Positions 25,729-34,791 of a stretch of DNA of 64,000 nt are shown in pieces. Under the pieces are notes generated by a model. That model was not told the DNA's origin. It worked only from the letters and a program-made list of their open reading frames with translations, and did no database searches. A program made the position numbers and the translations under genes. The number at the start of each line of letters is the position of its first letter. Position 1 is the first letter of the stretch. The DNA is from FACHB-T130 sp042747725 (GTDB lineage Bacteria > Cyanobacteriota > Cyanobacteriia > Cyanobacteriales > FACHB-T130): NCBI RefSeq assembly GCF_042747725.1, contig NZ_JBHZGO010000108.1:31691-95690 (forward strand), given 5' to 3'.

Positions 25729-26919
25729 ATGAAGATTTTAGTCCTGACTTGGGAATTTCCGCCGCGCATTGTCGGAGGAATTGCCCGCCATGTAGGGGAG
25801 TTATATCCAGAACTGATCAAACTGGGGCATGAAGTCCACTTGCTGACAGTGGAGTTTGGTCACGCGCCGCTGTACGAAGTGGTAGATGGCGTCCACGTAC
25901 ATCGGGTGCCAGTGGGTTACGGTTATGACTTCTTCCACTGGGTCGTGAATTTGAACCAGAGCATGGGGATTCACGGCGGTAAGCTGATGATGGAAGATGG
26001 CCCGTTTGATTTGATCCATGCCCACGATTGGCTGGTGGGAGATGCCGCGATCGCCCTCAAGCACAATTTTAAAGTACCGCTGATTACTACGATTCACGCC
26101 ACAGAATTTGGTCGTTACAACGGCATCTACAACGACGACCACCGCTATATTAGCGGCAAAGAAAAACTTCTCGCCTATAACTCTTGGCGGATTATTGTTT
26201 GTACCGACTATATGCGGCAAGAAGTAGAACGAGCGCTAGAAACTCCTTGGGACAAAATGGATGTCATTTACAACGGCATCCGACCGGAAAAGAAACCGCG
26301 CTGGCACGAGTTTGATGCTTTGAACTTCCGTCGCCAGTTTGCCGAAGATCGGGAGAAAATTGTCTATTATGTGGGTCGAATGTCCTACGAAAAGGGCGTT
26401 TCCGTGTTGTTGAATGCTGCCCCGAAAGTCATTTGGGAAATGGGGGGCAACGTCAAATTTGTGATTATTGGCGGCGGCAATACTGACCCGCTGAAGCAGC
26501 AAGTTTGGAATTTAGGCATTTGGGACGACTGCTATTTCACTGGCTTTATGTCAGATGCCGACCTAGATAAATTCCAAACCGTTGCCGACTGCGCCGTATT
26601 TCCCAGTCTCTACGAACCCTTTGGCATTGTTGCCCTAGAAAGCTTTGCCGCCCGCGTGCCAGTTGTTGTATCAGACACGGGTGGTTTACCAGAAGTCGTG
26701 CAACACACCAAGACTGGGGTTGTTACTCAGACGAACAACTCGGATTCTCTCGCCTGGGGCATCTTAGAAGTGCTAAAAAATTCGGGTTACGCCCAATGGC
26801 TAATTGATAACGCTTATGAAGATTTAGAACGTCGGTTCAGCTGGTCGAAGATAGGGAAACAAACTGAAGCAGTTTATCAAAGAGTCGTGCAAGAGCGATC
26901 GCACATTCACTGGTCTTAA
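25729..26919 (+). CDS. Glycosyltransferase family 4
   Basis: From ATG 25729, with a GGGGGAA ribosome site just upstream, the product has 396 residues. The start MKILVLTWEFPPRIVGGIAR carries the glycine loop. HAHDWLVGDAA and TIHATEFGR lie in the acceptor domain. The donor domain has YYVGRMSYEKGVSVLLNA and the EX7E motif in YEPFGIVALESF. The KTGG-like start is related to glycogen/sucrose synthase-type enzymes of GT4. It is isolated from the exopolysaccharide locus, so it may serve another glycan or a compatible solute. Confidence 0.87.
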   Translation: MKILVLTWEFPPRIVGGIARHVGELYPELIKLGHEVHLLTVEFGHAPLYEVVDGVHVHRVPVGYGYDFFHWVVNLNQSMGIHGGKLMMEDGPFDLIHAHDWLVGDAAIALKHNFKVPLITTIHATEFGRYNGIYNDDHRYISGKEKLLAYNSWRIIVCTDYMRQEVERALETPWDKMDVIYNGIRPEKKPRWHEFDALNFRRQFAEDREKIVYYVGRMSYEKGVSVLLNAAPKVIWEMGGNVKFVIIGGGNTDPLKQQVWNLGIWDDCYFTGFMSDADLDKFQTVADCAVFPSLYEPFGIVALESFAARVPVVVSDTGGLPEVVQHTKTGVVTQTNNSDSLAWGILEVLKNSGYAQWLIDNAYEDLERRFSWSKIGKQTEAVYQRVVQERSHIHWS

Positions 26920-26969
26920 TCAAAGGTTGGAGGTTGTTCCTCGTTCCCAAGCTGAGCCTGGGAACCAAA

Positions 26970-27289
26970 ATTTAGATGCTGGAGCATCACTACTGCCGAG
27001 AAATTCGTCAATCCAACCATTTCGCTGCTGACCTGCTTGATTTGCTTGGCCAGACTCTGCCACTCGTCACATCCAGGCAAGTCAGCCAACCTTCACCGTA
27101 AACCTAGGTATCGATACAGATGGCGTGACCGAGATTGACCGGCACGCCACTTTTTTGGCTGGTATGTCCGCAAACCATCGTTTTGCCGGAAAAGTGGGGC
27201 GCTGGCTTGTTAAACCGTTCCCAGAACAACATAAACTCAGGTTGTTCGGATAGAGGCAGGTGAATGTCGCCAATGGCAAGAATCCGCAT
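26970..27289 (-). pseudogene. Metallophosphoesterase pseudogene
   Basis: From ATG 27289 the frame reads MRILAIGDIH, the metal-binding start of calcineurin-like Ser/Thr phosphatases. It then jumps directly to the family C-terminus KPAPHFSGKTMVCGHTSQK and VNLGHAICIDT, so most of the middle is deleted. A TAG replaces the next Trp codon, VYGEGWLTCLDVTSGRVW follows in frame, and one extra C then shifts to QANQAGQQRNGWIDEFL. Deletion, stop and frameshift together make it dead. It begins 8 bases after the radical SAM gene, suggesting a former operon. Confidence 0.7.
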
Positions 27290-27296
27290 TAGGCAA

Positions 27297-29984
27297 TCAA
27301 TCCTTCAAAAGCAGCTGACGTCGGTGAGCGTGCAACAGCTGAAACTCCCGCCCCGTCACTTGCTCCAGCATGAAGACGATATGCTCCGGTCTTAGCACAG
27401 TTCCATCATTTTGGCAACTGCCCAAATAGCGCAGAACAACGCCTTCTTCCCCTCTATCTTCCCCTCTTTCTTGGCGCTCTTTGCGTCTTGGCGGTTCATT
27501 CATCTCCAATTCAAACAAGCGATCGCGCAGATTTATCTGTTTCTTCTTCCCAGACTTCGTAGCTTGCTCAATTAAAATGCTCTCACTCGCTTTAATCGCC
27601 TCCACCCAGCCTTCCCACTCCTCTGGTGACGCCGACAGAAGCGCTGCCACCGCAATCAAATACTCCGCTTTTTCCAACAACTGAGTCGCCGAAGGAGCCT
27701 TCAAATCAACATCTGCCACCCGATAAACCGGGATATCAGATGGCAACTGGGCAGCTAACTTCTCCTGAAACGTCGCCACATCCATCGTCTGGGTTAGCTC
27801 AAAGTCCACAATTTCACCTTCACTGGTTGCTCCCAGCGACAGCGCACTCGCTGGAGAAATGCGGGGACTGGGATGAAACCCGCCCGTAAAAGCAACTGGC
27901 AATGCCGCCCGACGCACAGCACGGTCAAACAGGCGCACCAAATCTAGATGACTCACCAGCGCCATATCGCCCAGCTTGCCCAACCAAACCCGCAACCGCT
28001 GCACCCTAGCTGTATTCGGCGTGAAGTGTCCGGCAAATTCTGGAATCGGCAACGGCTTGATGACAATATTGTGCCCAAAATCAGTCCCGCAAATGCCACA
28101 GTGAGAACAGCCTTCAAAAGAGCAATCCGGCACTGTTGCAGCTTCTAAAGCCCGTTTCAGGTCAGCGACTAGCCAGTTCTTATCAATTCCCGTATCGATA
28201 TGATCCCAAGGCAACGGCGCATCTAATTGGGGATTGGTAATTGGGGATGGGGAATCGTGAATGGGTAGCTGTTCATTCCCATTCCCCATCAAATTCCATT
28301 CGCCGTTCTCGACAAGGCGGTATTTCCAGGTTAAGCCAGATTCGGCGATCGCTTGTCCCCAAGCCGCAAAAGCCCGCTCCACACTATCAAACCAGGCATC
28401 CATCCCCGCACCCAGTTCCCAAGCGCGACGCAGCACTGATGCCAGACGCCTATCGCCCCGTCCCATAAAATCTTCCATCGCCGAAAGTCGCACATCGGTG
28501 AAGTTTACCTTCACCCCCCTCATCCCGCGAAACTCGTCGCGGAGAAGTTTCTGCTTCTGTTGAAACTCAGTTGTAGAGACAGAGTGCCACTGGAAAGGCG
28601 TGTGAGGCTTCGGCGTAAAGTTGGAAATCGTCAGGTTGAAATGCAGACGCTTTCTGCCTTCAGTCCGACATTCTTGCTGTAGCCAACGGACAGTTTCGGC
28701 AATGCCGATAACATCTACATCCGTCTCTCCAGGCAGACCAATCATAAAATACAGCTTAATTTTTTCCCAACCCTGCTCGTAGGCTGTTTTCACGCCCCGC
28801 AGCAATTCTGCGTTCGTCAACCCCTTGTTGATAATGTCCCGCATCCGCTGGGTTCCAGCTTCCGGCGCAAAAGTCAGCCCACTTTGCCGCGTCCCGCCGA
28901 GAATATTGGCGATATTTTCATCAAATCGGTCTACCCGCTGACTGGGTAAAGAAAGGGAAATATTTTCATCTTTGAGGCGATTTTTGATTTCCATCCCCAC
29001 CGCCGGTAGAGATAGATAATCCGAACAACTCAAGGACAGCAGGGAAAACTCGTTATATCCCGTCGCCCGCATTCCCTTTTCAATTGCCTCTACGACTTCC
29101 TGCGGTTCCACATCCCGCGCCGGACGAGTCAGCATCCCAGGCTGGCAGAAGCGGCAACCGCGAGTACAGCCGCGCCGCACTTCAATGGTCAGTCGGTCGT
29201 GGACTGTCTCCACATAAGGTACTAGCCCGATGGAATAAGCTGGCAGGGGGGCGGCAACTCGCCGTAAAACCCGCTGTGGTACATCCGGGCGATTGGGATG
29301 GACTGAGCCATCTTCTGCCATGTCGTAGAACTGTGGCACATATACGCCTGGTACTTGTGCCAAATTCAGCAATAGTTGTTCTCGACTGAGTTGAGCTTTT
29401 TTGCCTTTTTCCACTACCCAGCCAATCTCTGGCAGCACTTCCTCGCCATCTCCCAGAGCCAAGAAATCGAAAAAGTCTGCGTAGGGTTCGGGATTCGAGG
29501 TTGCCGTCTGTCCCCCAGCAAAAATTAGGGGATAATTCCAGAGAAATTCTTCACTCTCCCCTGCGCTTGTGCTTGTGTGCCTCTCTCGCCACGTCAGGGG
29601 AATCCCGGCCAAATCCAGCATTTCCAGAATATTGGTGGCTCCCAGCTCGTAGCTGAGACTAAAGCCCAAAATATCAAAATCTGTAAGACTTCGCCGCGAC
29701 TCCACGGCAAATAACGGCGTCTGTGTTTCTCGGAGTTTCGCCGCTAAATCAGGGGCGGGTAAATATGCGCGATCGCACAGCTGCCCCAACTGAGCATTCA
29801 ATATGTTGTAGAGAATGATATGCCCAAGATTCGATGCACCCACTTCATAAATTTCTGGGTATGTCAGAACCCAGCGTACCGCCGCCGCTTCCCAAGGCTT
29901 GTGGACAGCTCCTAGCTCATTTCCCAAATAACGAGCTGGTTTCTGGATCTCTGGTGTAAGTAGTTTCTCGACTGCGATCGCCAC
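27297..29984 (-). CDS. Radical SAM protein with DUF2344 module
   Basis: The 895-residue protein fuses two modules. Residues about 1-640 form a TIGR03960-type radical SAM enzyme with a B12-binding-like N-terminal part and the cluster motif RRGCTRGCRFCQP (CxxxCxxC, near residue 278). The C-terminal part from about 660 is a DUF2344/TIGR03936 domain (RLRVWLGKLGDMALVSHLDL). A Cys-rich link CSFEGCSHCGICG lies between them. The reaction is unknown; other bacteria encode the modules separately or fused near ribosomal L21/L27 and RNase G genes. Two tracts (about residues 560-590 and 826-845) are encoded by dispersed repeats read in frame. Confidence 0.85.
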   Translation of the reverse strand: MAIAVEKLLTPEIQKPARYLGNELGAVHKPWEAAAVRWVLTYPEIYEVGASNLGHIILYNILNAQLGQLCDRAYLPAPDLAAKLRETQTPLFAVESRRSLTDFDILGFSLSYELGATNILEMLDLAGIPLTWRERHTSTSAGESEEFLWNYPLIFAGGQTATSNPEPYADFFDFLALGDGEEVLPEIGWVVEKGKKAQLSREQLLLNLAQVPGVYVPQFYDMAEDGSVHPNRPDVPQRVLRRVAAPLPAYSIGLVPYVETVHDRLTIEVRRGCTRGCRFCQPGMLTRPARDVEPQEVVEAIEKGMRATGYNEFSLLSLSCSDYLSLPAVGMEIKNRLKDENISLSLPSQRVDRFDENIANILGGTRQSGLTFAPEAGTQRMRDIINKGLTNAELLRGVKTAYEQGWEKIKLYFMIGLPGETDVDVIGIAETVRWLQQECRTEGRKRLHFNLTISNFTPKPHTPFQWHSVSTTEFQQKQKLLRDEFRGMRGVKVNFTDVRLSAMEDFMGRGDRRLASVLRRAWELGAGMDAWFDSVERAFAAWGQAIAESGLTWKYRLVENGEWNLMGNGNEQLPIHDSPSPITNPQLDAPLPWDHIDTGIDKNWLVADLKRALEAATVPDCSFEGCSHCGICGTDFGHNIVIKPLPIPEFAGHFTPNTARVQRLRVWLGKLGDMALVSHLDLVRLFDRAVRRAALPVAFTGGFHPSPRISPASALSLGATSEGEIVDFELTQTMDVATFQEKLAAQLPSDIPVYRVADVDLKAPSATQLLEKAEYLIAVAALLSASPEEWEGWVEAIKASESILIEQATKSGKKKQINLRDRLFELEMNEPPRRKERQERGEDRGEEGVVLRYLGSCQNDGTVLRPEHIVFMLEQVTGREFQLLHAHRRQLLLKD
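27466..27497 (-). repeat. Dispersed CGCAAAG-type repeat read in frame
   Basis: On the minus strand GAACCGCCAAGACGCAAAG followed by a second CGCCAAGAAAG matches repeats at 33719, 38461 and 42341. Here it encodes part of NEPPRRKERQERGEDRG in the radical SAM protein. Confidence 0.6.
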
Positions 29985-30100
29985 TGCAAAACGCTCCCCT
30001 GCTTCCAGTGCCTCAGATTCAACCCTAGCACCAATTCAGAGTTAGCACTCAGCAATAGCGCTCAACTTCTCAGTTTTCCTTCAGAAGTATTTGCTTGTTC

Positions 30101-30439
30101 TTATACTCCAATATTTGCTTCCAAGGCGGCAGGACTTTCAAAAATTTCAAATACTCCGTCAAGTTGAGCCAGTTCAAAAATCATCCGAATCGAGGGCGAA
30201 ACCGAACAGAGGCTAAACCGCCGTCCTAGACTGTGTGCTAAACGGTGAGCCGAAACAAACGCCATCAAGCCAGCACTATCGAGAAACTCTACTTGAACCA
30301 TATCAATCAGCACAATAGATCGATCGGGTGAAGAAACAGCTGCCGTCAGTTGACCTTGAAACTCAACCGCATTCGATGCATTGATATAACCTTGGGGCCG
30401 AATAACTGCAACGTTGGGGCGAACTAGCGTACTTTGCAT
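30101..30439 (-). CDS. STAS-domain anti-sigma factor antagonist
   Basis: The 112-residue protein is a single STAS domain. The regulatory Ser55 lies in VEFLDSAGLMAF, the DSxG motif that is phosphorylated by cognate anti-sigma kinases. In its unphosphorylated state such a protein binds the kinase and frees a partner factor. No anti-sigma kinase or PP2C phosphatase is near. A 550-base leader region precedes the gene. Confidence 0.85.
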   Translation of the reverse strand: MQSTLVRPNVAVIRPQGYINASNAVEFQGQLTAAVSSPDRSIVLIDMVQVEFLDSAGLMAFVSAHRLAHSLGRRFSLCSVSPSIRMIFELAQLDGVFEIFESPAALEANIGV

Positions 30440-30991
30440 GACAACATCCTGTTTCAGCTGTAAACAAAAATTTGTGTAATAGCTTCGACAATAAACTGTA
30501 AACTATGGTATTGGCTACCCCCTTTTAGGTAGTTTGCTAAATCTTCATTAGTTACCTCCTCTTATATAAAGTTTTCAATAAGCTTGTTTGAAAAGTGTCC
30601 CCTAATACGGACTTTTTAGAAGTTCTCTATTAAATAAATCTCTTTGTATATCTTTTTAAATTTCTGCATCTAACCTAAGACAGATGTATTCTTAGTATAA
30701 TCCTATGCGAAGCGCATTTCCGCCCGTCAGGCACTTAAGTCTTCAAACATAGGTCTTCAAACAAACATCCGCTGCTATTCTTCACACCATTAAAACTTAT
30801 CAACGATAATATTATTGCTATTAAACATCAACTCCGAAGCTTCATAGAGTTGTCAGAAATTATTTAAAAAATTAGCGGCAATTGCGGTTAATCTCACAGT
30901 GATTTAGATCACTTTAAACTCTAGCTTTAGATCACTGGCTCATCTATATATTCAACCGATAATTTTTAAGTGCGGGGTTCTATCGGTTTTT
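30440..30991. other. Intergenic region between divergent genes
   Basis: About 550 AT-rich bases between the STAS gene and the small gene at 30992. It contains a CRP-like palindrome at 30898-30913. No gene was seen. Confidence 0.5.
30898..30913. promoter_or_regulatory. CRP/SYCRP1-like binding site
   Basis: AGTGATTTAGATCACT is a perfect palindrome matching the GTGA-N6-TCAC core of CRP-family sites. A second half-site ATCACT follows near 30931. The centre is about 85 bases before the ATG of the 64-residue gene, and a TATATT at 30947 could be its -10. Confidence 0.5.
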
Positions 30992-31186
30992 ATGAGAACT
31001 ACATACGCGATTCGTCAACTGGTAGAAAAAGCTCTCTATATTAAGAAATTAACTCCAGATATAGAGAACGAAATAAACTATGAATTGACCAGAATGGGTC
31101 ACATCTCTGACGTTGATTATGAGGCGCTGGAATTACTCATGTCAGAGATGGATGCCGGTCGAATTCAACTTGTGCCCAGTGCATAA
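30992..31186 (+). CDS. Small conserved-looking protein, unknown
   Basis: The 64-residue product (MRTTYAIRQLVEKALYIKKL, ending MDAGRIQLVPSA) is helical and charged, without signal or membrane segment. It resembles small cyanobacterial proteins of unknown role with a two-helix layout and an IRxLVEKAL start. The candidate CRP-type site upstream suggests its own regulated promoter. It precedes the aminotransferase gene by about 160 bases. Confidence 0.6.
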   Translation: MRTTYAIRQLVEKALYIKKLTPDIENEINYELTRMGHISDVDYEALELLMSEMDAGRIQLVPSA

Positions 31187-31342
31187 GTAAAATTAAAAAT
31201 CAAAGGCAGATTTAGTCGATGGCACGAGACAATATTCGTGCCTTGGGAATCTTTCTAGACCAATCTCTTATCCGTTTGGCTCACCTGGCGGTAAACTGTC
31301 TAATTGTTTGCACTTGCTCTATTTTTCAGTTGTTAAATCGCC

Positions 31343-32518
31343 ATGCAGTTTGCCAAACGTTTAGAAAAGATACCGCCGTACCTATTTGCCGAGATTAATC
31401 GCAAGCAGCATGAAATGATCGCCAAAGGGGTGGACATCATCAACATTGGAGTTGGCGATCCAGACCGTCCGACGCCAGCGCATATTGTCCAGGCGATGCA
31501 TGAGGCGATTGACGAACCTTCGACTCATAACTATCCCCCTTATCAGGGAACTAAAGAATATCGCCAAGCCGCTGCGGATTGGATGGAACGTCGCTTTGGT
31601 GTCGCTGGCTTAAATCCAGAAACCGAGGTAGTGTCTTCTGTTGGGTCGAAAGAAGCGATTCACAATACATTTTTAGCGTTCGTAGAACCGGGAGACTACA
31701 CCCTAATTCCAGACCCTGGTTATCCGGTGTACCGCACTTCCACAATTTTTGCTGGGGGGGAACCCTACACAATGCCCCTGCTAGCAGAACGCGGTTTTTT
31801 ACCGGATTTAGATGCTATCCCGAAAGAAGTAGCACAGAAAGCGAAATTATTGTGGATCAACTATCCCAACAATCCCACAGGTGCGCTGGCAACGCTGGAA
31901 TTCTTTGAAGAATTAGTTACCTACTGCAAACATTACGATATTCTAATCTGTCACGACCACGCCTATTCGGAAATGGCTTATGACGGTTATAAACCCCCAA
32001 GCGTGCTACAAGTTCCGGGCGCAAAGGACATTGCCATTGAATTTCACAGTTTATCTAAGTCTTACAATATGACCGGCTGGCGGGTTGGTTTTGTCGTGGG
32101 GAATGCGATCGGAATTAAGGGACTGGGACAAGTTAAAACCAATGTAGATTCTGGCATCTTCAAGGCAATTCAACGGGCAGCGATCGCTGCCTATGAAACC
32201 TCAGAAGAAGAACTCCAAGCGGTGATGTCAGTTTACCAAAACCGCCGCAACATCATCGTCGAAGGATTGCAATCCTTAGGATGGCCTATTGAGCCTCCCA
32301 AAGCCACCCTCTATATTTGGGTACCCGTTCCCAAAGGTTATACTTCAACGGAATTTGTCACCCTGTTACTGGAGAAATGCGGTCTTATAGTGCCCCCTGG
32401 AAACGGGTATGGTGCTGCTGGGGAAGGCTTTTTTCGGATTGCCCTCACCGTGGCAGATGAACGGATGCACGAAGCGATTCAACGGATGAGAGATGCCGGA
32501 ATTCGCTACGAAGCCTGA
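31343..32518 (+). CDS. LL-diaminopimelate aminotransferase-type enzyme
   Basis: The 391-residue fold-type I PLP enzyme has INIGVGDPDRPTP at its start, NYPPYQGTKEYRQAAADW, and the catalytic lysine (Lys239) in SLSKSYNMTGWRVGF. INYPNNPTGA is the usual nucleotide-like PLP-support motif. The family converts tetrahydrodipicolinate to LL-diaminopimelate for lysine and peptidoglycan. Cyanobacteria often carry a second, longer DapL, so this one may have another amino donor or substrate. Its 3' end overlaps the convergent gene by 13 bases. Confidence 0.82.
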   Translation: MQFAKRLEKIPPYLFAEINRKQHEMIAKGVDIINIGVGDPDRPTPAHIVQAMHEAIDEPSTHNYPPYQGTKEYRQAAADWMERRFGVAGLNPETEVVSSVGSKEAIHNTFLAFVEPGDYTLIPDPGYPVYRTSTIFAGGEPYTMPLLAERGFLPDLDAIPKEVAQKAKLLWINYPNNPTGALATLEFFEELVTYCKHYDILICHDHAYSEMAYDGYKPPSVLQVPGAKDIAIEFHSLSKSYNMTGWRVGFVVGNAIGIKGLGQVKTNVDSGIFKAIQRAAIAAYETSEEELQAVMSVYQNRRNIIVEGLQSLGWPIEPPKATLYIWVPVPKGYTSTEFVTLLLEKCGLIVPPGNGYGAAGEGFFRIALTVADERMHEAIQRMRDAGIRYEA

Positions 32519-32889
32519 AAATCACTCTGATTGGCTTGCCAAACTTGGCGGACAAACCAACTGAGTTGCCAGTGGGCATCTGAGGCGTCCGCCGTCGCAT
32601 CTGGGGCGTCCAATTGCATTAACAGGGGAATCACCTCGGTATCCAGCGCTGGTCGAAACAACGTTACAGGCCATACTAAATCGGCACCCTGACGCAAATC
32701 GTACAGCGTTGGTAACAAGTTGGCATCATTGTCTGGAACTACAGTAAGCATCAAAGGACGCACCCAACATATCTGCCGCGAATCGACAACTTGAATCACG
32801 TCAGCGTACAGGCGAGTATTTTCATGGTCTAAACAAACAATCTGACAAGGCTGAAAGTTAGGGGTGGAACCGTTTGAGGCTTGCTTCAC
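32506..32889 (-). CDS. Conserved cyanobacterial protein, unknown
   Basis: The 127-residue product is soluble with the pattern CQIVCLDHENTRLYADVIQV, CWVRPLMLTV and WPVTLFRPALDTEVIPLLMQ, then WQLSWFVRQVWQAN. This layout is seen in short cyanobacterial hypothetical proteins. No domain is named. The 3' end overlaps the aminotransferase gene by 13 bases. Confidence 0.65.
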   Translation of the reverse strand: MKQASNGSTPNFQPCQIVCLDHENTRLYADVIQVVDSRQICWVRPLMLTVVPDNDANLLPTLYDLRQGADLVWPVTLFRPALDTEVIPLLMQLDAPDATADASDAHWQLSWFVRQVWQANQSDFQAS

Positions 32890-33210
32890 AGTCAGGAATG
32901 GCTAGCGCGAGTTGCTTCTTTATTGTACGAAGTTGGTTGGCTGTCCTCAGTGAAGAAGTCCCGGAGAAAAGGAAATCGCAGCTACACAGACGAAACTCGA
33001 CGAAAGCGGGAAAAGATGGGCGATCGCTTCTGATGATAATAGATGGGTATTGATGTTCTTGCCACAAGAGAGACGGCTAGACTACAACTGTGTAATCTCC
33101 GTATCTCACGGCTAATCTATGGAACCTGTAACACTGACAGCTGCTGCGCCTTTGCGGATGAGCGATCGCTTCAAAATACAATAGAAACAACTTAGATTAA
33201 ATCAGCCGTT
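32890..33210. other. Intergenic region
   Basis: About 320 bases with two HIP1 sites, between the unknown leftward gene and the DUF29-like locus. No coding pattern or clear promoter was seen. Confidence 0.4.
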
Positions 33211-33639
33211 ATGGAAGAACTATTAGACCTTAAAGACTTGCTGCTAAAAGGTGATATCTAAGGCTCGTTAGCGATTGTAGAAGAACTCGAAGAAATGAGC
33301 AAAAACGACCTTATTGATAACATTCGTAGTTATGCAGTGATTCTGCTGCTACATCTAATTAAACAGCAAACTGAAAATCGCACGACTCGTTCTTGGGAAG
33401 TCTCTATCCGAAATTCAGTTCGAGAAATTCCGAGAACAAATAAGCGTCGTCAAGCAGAGAGTTATTACCTAACGCCAGAAGAGTTGGTTGAAACTCTAGA
33501 AGAAGCCTACTTGAATGCTATTGATAAGGCTTCCTTAGAGGTAGAAGAAGGACGTTATGAACTAGAAGAATTAGAACAACTAATTAATAAAAAAGAAATG
33601 CTAAATCGTGCCTTGGCTTTGATCTTACCGCCAGCATGA
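33211..33639 (+). pseudogene. DUF29-like gene with an early in-frame stop
   Basis: From ATG 33211 the frame reads MEELLDLKDLLLKGDI, hits TAA at 33259-33261, and continues in the same frame as GSLAIVEELEEMSKNDLIDN to an intact end at 33639. The joined product matches the DUF29-like layout, with LLLHLIKQQ, an SWEVSIRNSVREI block and C-terminal helices. A single nonsense change explains it. Translation could restart at ATG 33295 (114 residues), so residual function is possible. An alternative is a sequencing error. Confidence 0.6.
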
Positions 33640-33718
33640 AGTCGTCTAGAAGCCATAATGATACTGAAAATTTTATAAAAAAGAATGAACGCGATCGCAC
33701 TCTTCCCTCTTCCCTCTT

Positions 33719-33750
33719 CTCTTTGCGTCCTTGGCGTCCTTCGCGGTTCG
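33719..33750 (-). repeat. Dispersed CGCAAAG-type repeat
   Basis: CTTTGCGTCCTTGGCGTCCT followed by TCGCGGTTCG is the reverse complement of the repeat at 38461 and 42341. It sits in the short gap between the DUF29-like locus and mutT. Confidence 0.6.
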
Positions 33751-33769
33751 TAAATCGAATTAGAAATTT

Positions 33770-34198
33770 CTAATTCTGCCGCAGGGCGTCGATAATTTGG
33801 ACGTTCGCTTTGGGAAAGGGAAACCGATCGATTTCGTCCAATGTCACCCAGCGGATTTCATCAGATTCGATGGGTTGGGGAATGCCTGTGAGGTGGCGGC
33901 AGTGATGGACGTTGAGAGTGACGCGGAAGTGGGTATAAGTGTGGTCGATAGTGATGAGATGCTTACCCACTTCAATTTCAATCCCCAATTCCTCCTGAAT
34001 TTCTCTTTTAATACATTCTTCAATGGTTTCACCCGGCTCTAATTTGCCGCCAGGAAATTCCCAAAGCCCGCCCAGAAGACCATTCTGGGGTCTGCGATCG
34101 ATTAAAATTGCTTTCTGCTCGTTCCAGATAACGGCAACGCCGATGTTTTTGTGGGGGATGGGAGAGGAGGTTTCACGCATAGGAAGCTGGGATTGCAT
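33770..34198 (-). CDS. mutT: MutT-type Nudix hydrolase (8-oxo-dGTP diphosphatase)
   Basis: The product has 142 residues from ATG 34198; ATGs at 34228 and 34180 are alternatives, the last giving METS-type ends as in relatives. The Nudix box GGKLEPGETIEECIKREIQE ELG is complete with its catalytic Glu residues. LLGGLWEFPGGK before it and HTYTHFRVTLNVHHC after it are typical of the MutY-C-like/MutT group. The enzyme removes oxidised GTP from the nucleotide pool. Confidence 0.82.
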   Translation of the reverse strand: MQSQLPMRETSSPIPHKNIGVAVIWNEQKAILIDRRPQNGLLGGLWEFPGGKLEPGETIEECIKREIQEELGIEIEVGKHLITIDHTYTHFRVTLNVHHCRHLTGIPQPIESDEIRWVTLDEIDRFPFPKANVQIIDALRQN

Positions 34199-34443
34199 AC
34201 CCAAATTGTACGCTTGACAGCGCGACATCCAGGGACATCGTGCAGATTCCGGGCGCGGGCGTAGGAGTCGGGGTGGTTACGCCAGGGGAGGTTTCGACCG
34301 TTTTGGGAGTACTAGGTTAGAAGCGATCGCCTAAACTCCAAAATAGCAGAACTCGGCAGACTGACTTCCCAGTTTGCCGAGCTGCTTTGTTGCGGCAATT
34401 GCAATACAATCATTGGTACAATTGGCGCTGATGCCGGTCGTCC

Positions 34444-34791
34444 CTACTCAGCATCAGACAAGTTGACTTCAGCACCACCTGCCAAAACGTTTTCAAAGGT
34501 CATTCTTTGTTCGGCGTTCCGCAAGAAATAGCCACTAATCATCGCCGAAGCCAGCAGACGCCCTAAATTTTCACGATTAGTGGTGATAGTTACGCCAAAA
34601 TGTTCTGGGGGTAGGTGCCCCAACAGCCCGACAATATTGCGTTCCATTACCTGAAACACTTCCTGAGACGAGGGTTTGGAAAGCTGGGTAATCGTCTCTG
34701 GACTCATGGATTGGACGTATTGCCAAAGCAAGTTGCCGCCTTCCGACTCACTTTCAAAGAACTCTGAAACTCGATTTGACGGGTTGTTCAC
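34444..34791 (-). CDS. DUF760 protein
   Basis: The 115-residue product matches the DUF760 family of cyanobacteria and chloroplasts: GGNLLWQYVQSM, then VMERNIVGLLGHLPPEHFGV, TTNRENLGRLLASAMISGYF and RNAEQRM. Related plant proteins have been linked to RNA polymerase in plastids, but the bacterial role is not known. It is followed, 270 bases upstream on the same strand, by a sigma factor gene, which is a suggestive pairing. Confidence 0.8.
   Translation of the reverse strand: MNNPSNRVSEFFESESEGGNLLWQYVQSMSPETITQLSKPSSQEVFQVMERNIVGLLGHLPPEHFGVTITTNRENLGRLLASAMISGYFLRNAEQRMTFENVLAGGAEVNLSDAE

Noticed and set aside
27082..27279. Alternative leftward frame over the phosphatase pseudogene
   Set aside because: It is the out-of-frame reading of the metallophosphoesterase remnant.
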